Assembly: GCA_017961115.1 (NCBI GenBank)
Contig: JAGCXX010000303.1
Location: forward strand, 1-43,839
DNA length: 43,839 nt
Direction: 5' to 3'
Source of the DNA: Prevotella sp.
GTDB lineage: Bacteria; Bacteroidota; Bacteroidia; Bacteroidales; Bacteroidaceae
How positions within the stretch are numbered: the first letter of the stretch is position 1; every line of letters starts with the position of its first letter. Below are positions 42,952-43,839 of the stretch, piece by piece. The position numbers and the translations under genes are program-made. The notes beneath the pieces were generated by a model. The model had not been told where the DNA came from and searched no databases. It saw only the letters and a list, made by a program, of their open reading frames with translations.

Positions 42952-43839
42952 ATGGATTTTCTCAAGAAGATACTGCTGATTCTCATGATGGGGCAGTTGG
43001 CGATGTTTTCACACGCCACGACATTTGTCAAAGCCACTGACCCCGGTTTCGCATACGTCGGCCGCATCAGCTGGAACACGGTTTCAGGTGCCGCCGTCTG
43101 GACATATCCTGGCGTTCAGATACACGCCGTTTTCACTGGTACCTCCGCCACGATGAAGACCAACGCCGACTGTGGCTATTTCATGGTTGAGGTGGACAGT
43201 TTGGCACCGCATAAGGTGGAATCGGTAAAAGGCACCCAACTGACCCGTCTGGTGAGTGGAATTGCCCCGGGGGAGCATCGCCTCACCATCACCTATATTA
43301 TAGAAGGTATGTATAAGAAGCCCACCTTCTACGGTCTGCTGTTGGATGACGGCTGCGGACTTGGTGCCCGTCCGCTGTTGCCAGAGAGGCGCATCGAGTT
43401 CATCGGCAACTCCATCACCTACGGTTACGGCATCGAGGGTAATGGCAAAGAGAAGAAGTTTCTCTTCAGCAAGCAAAACTTCTATGAGACCTATGCTGCA
43501 CGCACCGCCCGTGCTTTAGGCACATCGTGCCAGGTGTGCGCCCGCAGCGGCATAGGACTTTATCGTAACTACGCGGGTAAAATCCCTGATGAGATTATGC
43601 CCAACATCTATCCCCACACCTTCTACTCCACTACTGGTGAGATGTGGGATTTCAGCCGTTACCAACCCGATGTGGTGTGCGTCAATCTCGGTTGCAACGA
43701 CACCTCTGTGGGCGAGTACAACCCAGAGTTGCTAACCGATGCCTTCAAGCAGTTCACACAGACACTCCGCGACTATTATCCCAATGCCAAGATTGTATAT
43801 ATTATTGGTGCCATTCCCGAGTCGAGGAAATCGCGTGAC
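42952..43839 (+). CDS. CE2-like SGNH esterase, C-terminus beyond the window
   Basis: 296 residues are visible with no stop; the gene runs off the right edge. Signal peptide MDFLKKILLILMMGQLAMFSHA. An N-terminal beta-sandwich (about 25-145; YVGRISWNTVSGAAVWTYPG, GEHRLTITYIIEG) precedes an SGNH domain with IEFIGNSITYGYG (Ser154) and VNLGCNDTS. This two-part layout is that of carbohydrate esterase family 2 acetyl esterases. It begins 3 nt after the MBOAT stop. In this context it probably removes acetyl groups from the polymer that the first two gene products acetylate, or it may act on dietary acetylated glycans. The catalytic His is past the edge. Confidence 0.82.
   Translation, partial: MDFLKKILLILMMGQLAMFSHATTFVKATDPGFAYVGRISWNTVSGAAVWTYPGVQIHAVFTGTSATMKTNADCGYFMVEVDSLAPHKVESVKGTQLTRLVSGIAPGEHRLTITYIIEGMYKKPTFYGLLLDDGCGLGARPLLPERRIEFIGNSITYGYGIEGNGKEKKFLFSKQNFYETYAARTARALGTSCQVCARSGIGLYRNYAGKIPDEIMPNIYPHTFYSTTGEMWDFSRYQPDVVCVNLGCNDTSVGEYNPELLTDAFKQFTQTLRDYYPNAKIVYIIGAIPESRKSRD

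Overview
The window reads as chromosome of a member of Bacteroidota, most likely Prevotella in the broad sense. Promoters have the Bacteroidota form (TTTG, about 19 nt, TAnnTTTG) and start codons lack Shine-Dalgarno signals. Families typical of the group occur throughout: a DUF6377 regulator, a PorE-type type IX secretion lipoprotein, and a phenylacetate-CoA ligase + ACT pair. This taxonomic call is inference from gene content and promoter style. No marker gene was compared.

Layout. (1) 1-8353: a glycan-degradation block. A truncated DUF6377 regulator is divergent from four co-directional genes: a secreted GH16-GH18 double enzyme, a GH18-ThuA fusion, a GH9 enzyme and a free-standing ThuA-like protein. 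The combination suggests attack on beta-1,3-glucan plus chitin, as in fungal cell walls. (2) 8422-10260: tRNA-Pro followed by AT-rich, decayed DNA holding a chimeric transposase remnant, an XRE regulator pseudogene with an intact promoter, and a membrane-anchored coiled-coil ORF. (3) 10262-11840: a small secreted lipocalin-like protein beside a transmembrane LuxR-type regulator whose outer domain looks related to it. (4) 12207-16442: phenylacetate-CoA ligase, ACT protein, DASS carboxylate transporter and kdsB. (5) 16538-18470: a GH73-LysM peptidoglycan hydrolase and an AlkD-like protein, with a repeated hairpin and a dispersed repeat that supplies the next promoter. (6) 18835-24959: O-acetylhomoserine sulfhydrylase, porE, an rRNA m5C methyltransferase, thyA and folA, tightly packed. 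(7) 24968-29533 (minus): Lrp/AsnC regulator, YigZ, DUF1015, serA and serC. (8) 29766-37179 (minus): two related TPR proteins, gyrA, a Spy-like and an anti-sigma-like protein, and truA. (9) 37200-38990: a candidate small RNA or attenuated truA leader, a TTD14-like P-loop NTPase + CYTH protein, and a nested minisatellite. (10) 38991-43839: a PepD-like dipeptidase, then an SGNH + MBOAT + CE2-type esterase cassette likely to add and remove O-acetyl groups on an extracytoplasmic polymer. The last gene runs off the window.

Most promising for new biology: the GH16-GH18 / GH18-ThuA / GH9 / ThuA locus; the lipocalin plus membrane-regulator pair; the leader/sRNA before truA; the bacterial TTD14-like protein beside variable octamer repeats; and the O-acetylation cassette. 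Core metabolic and housekeeping genes are assigned with high confidence. All functional links between neighbours are inference.
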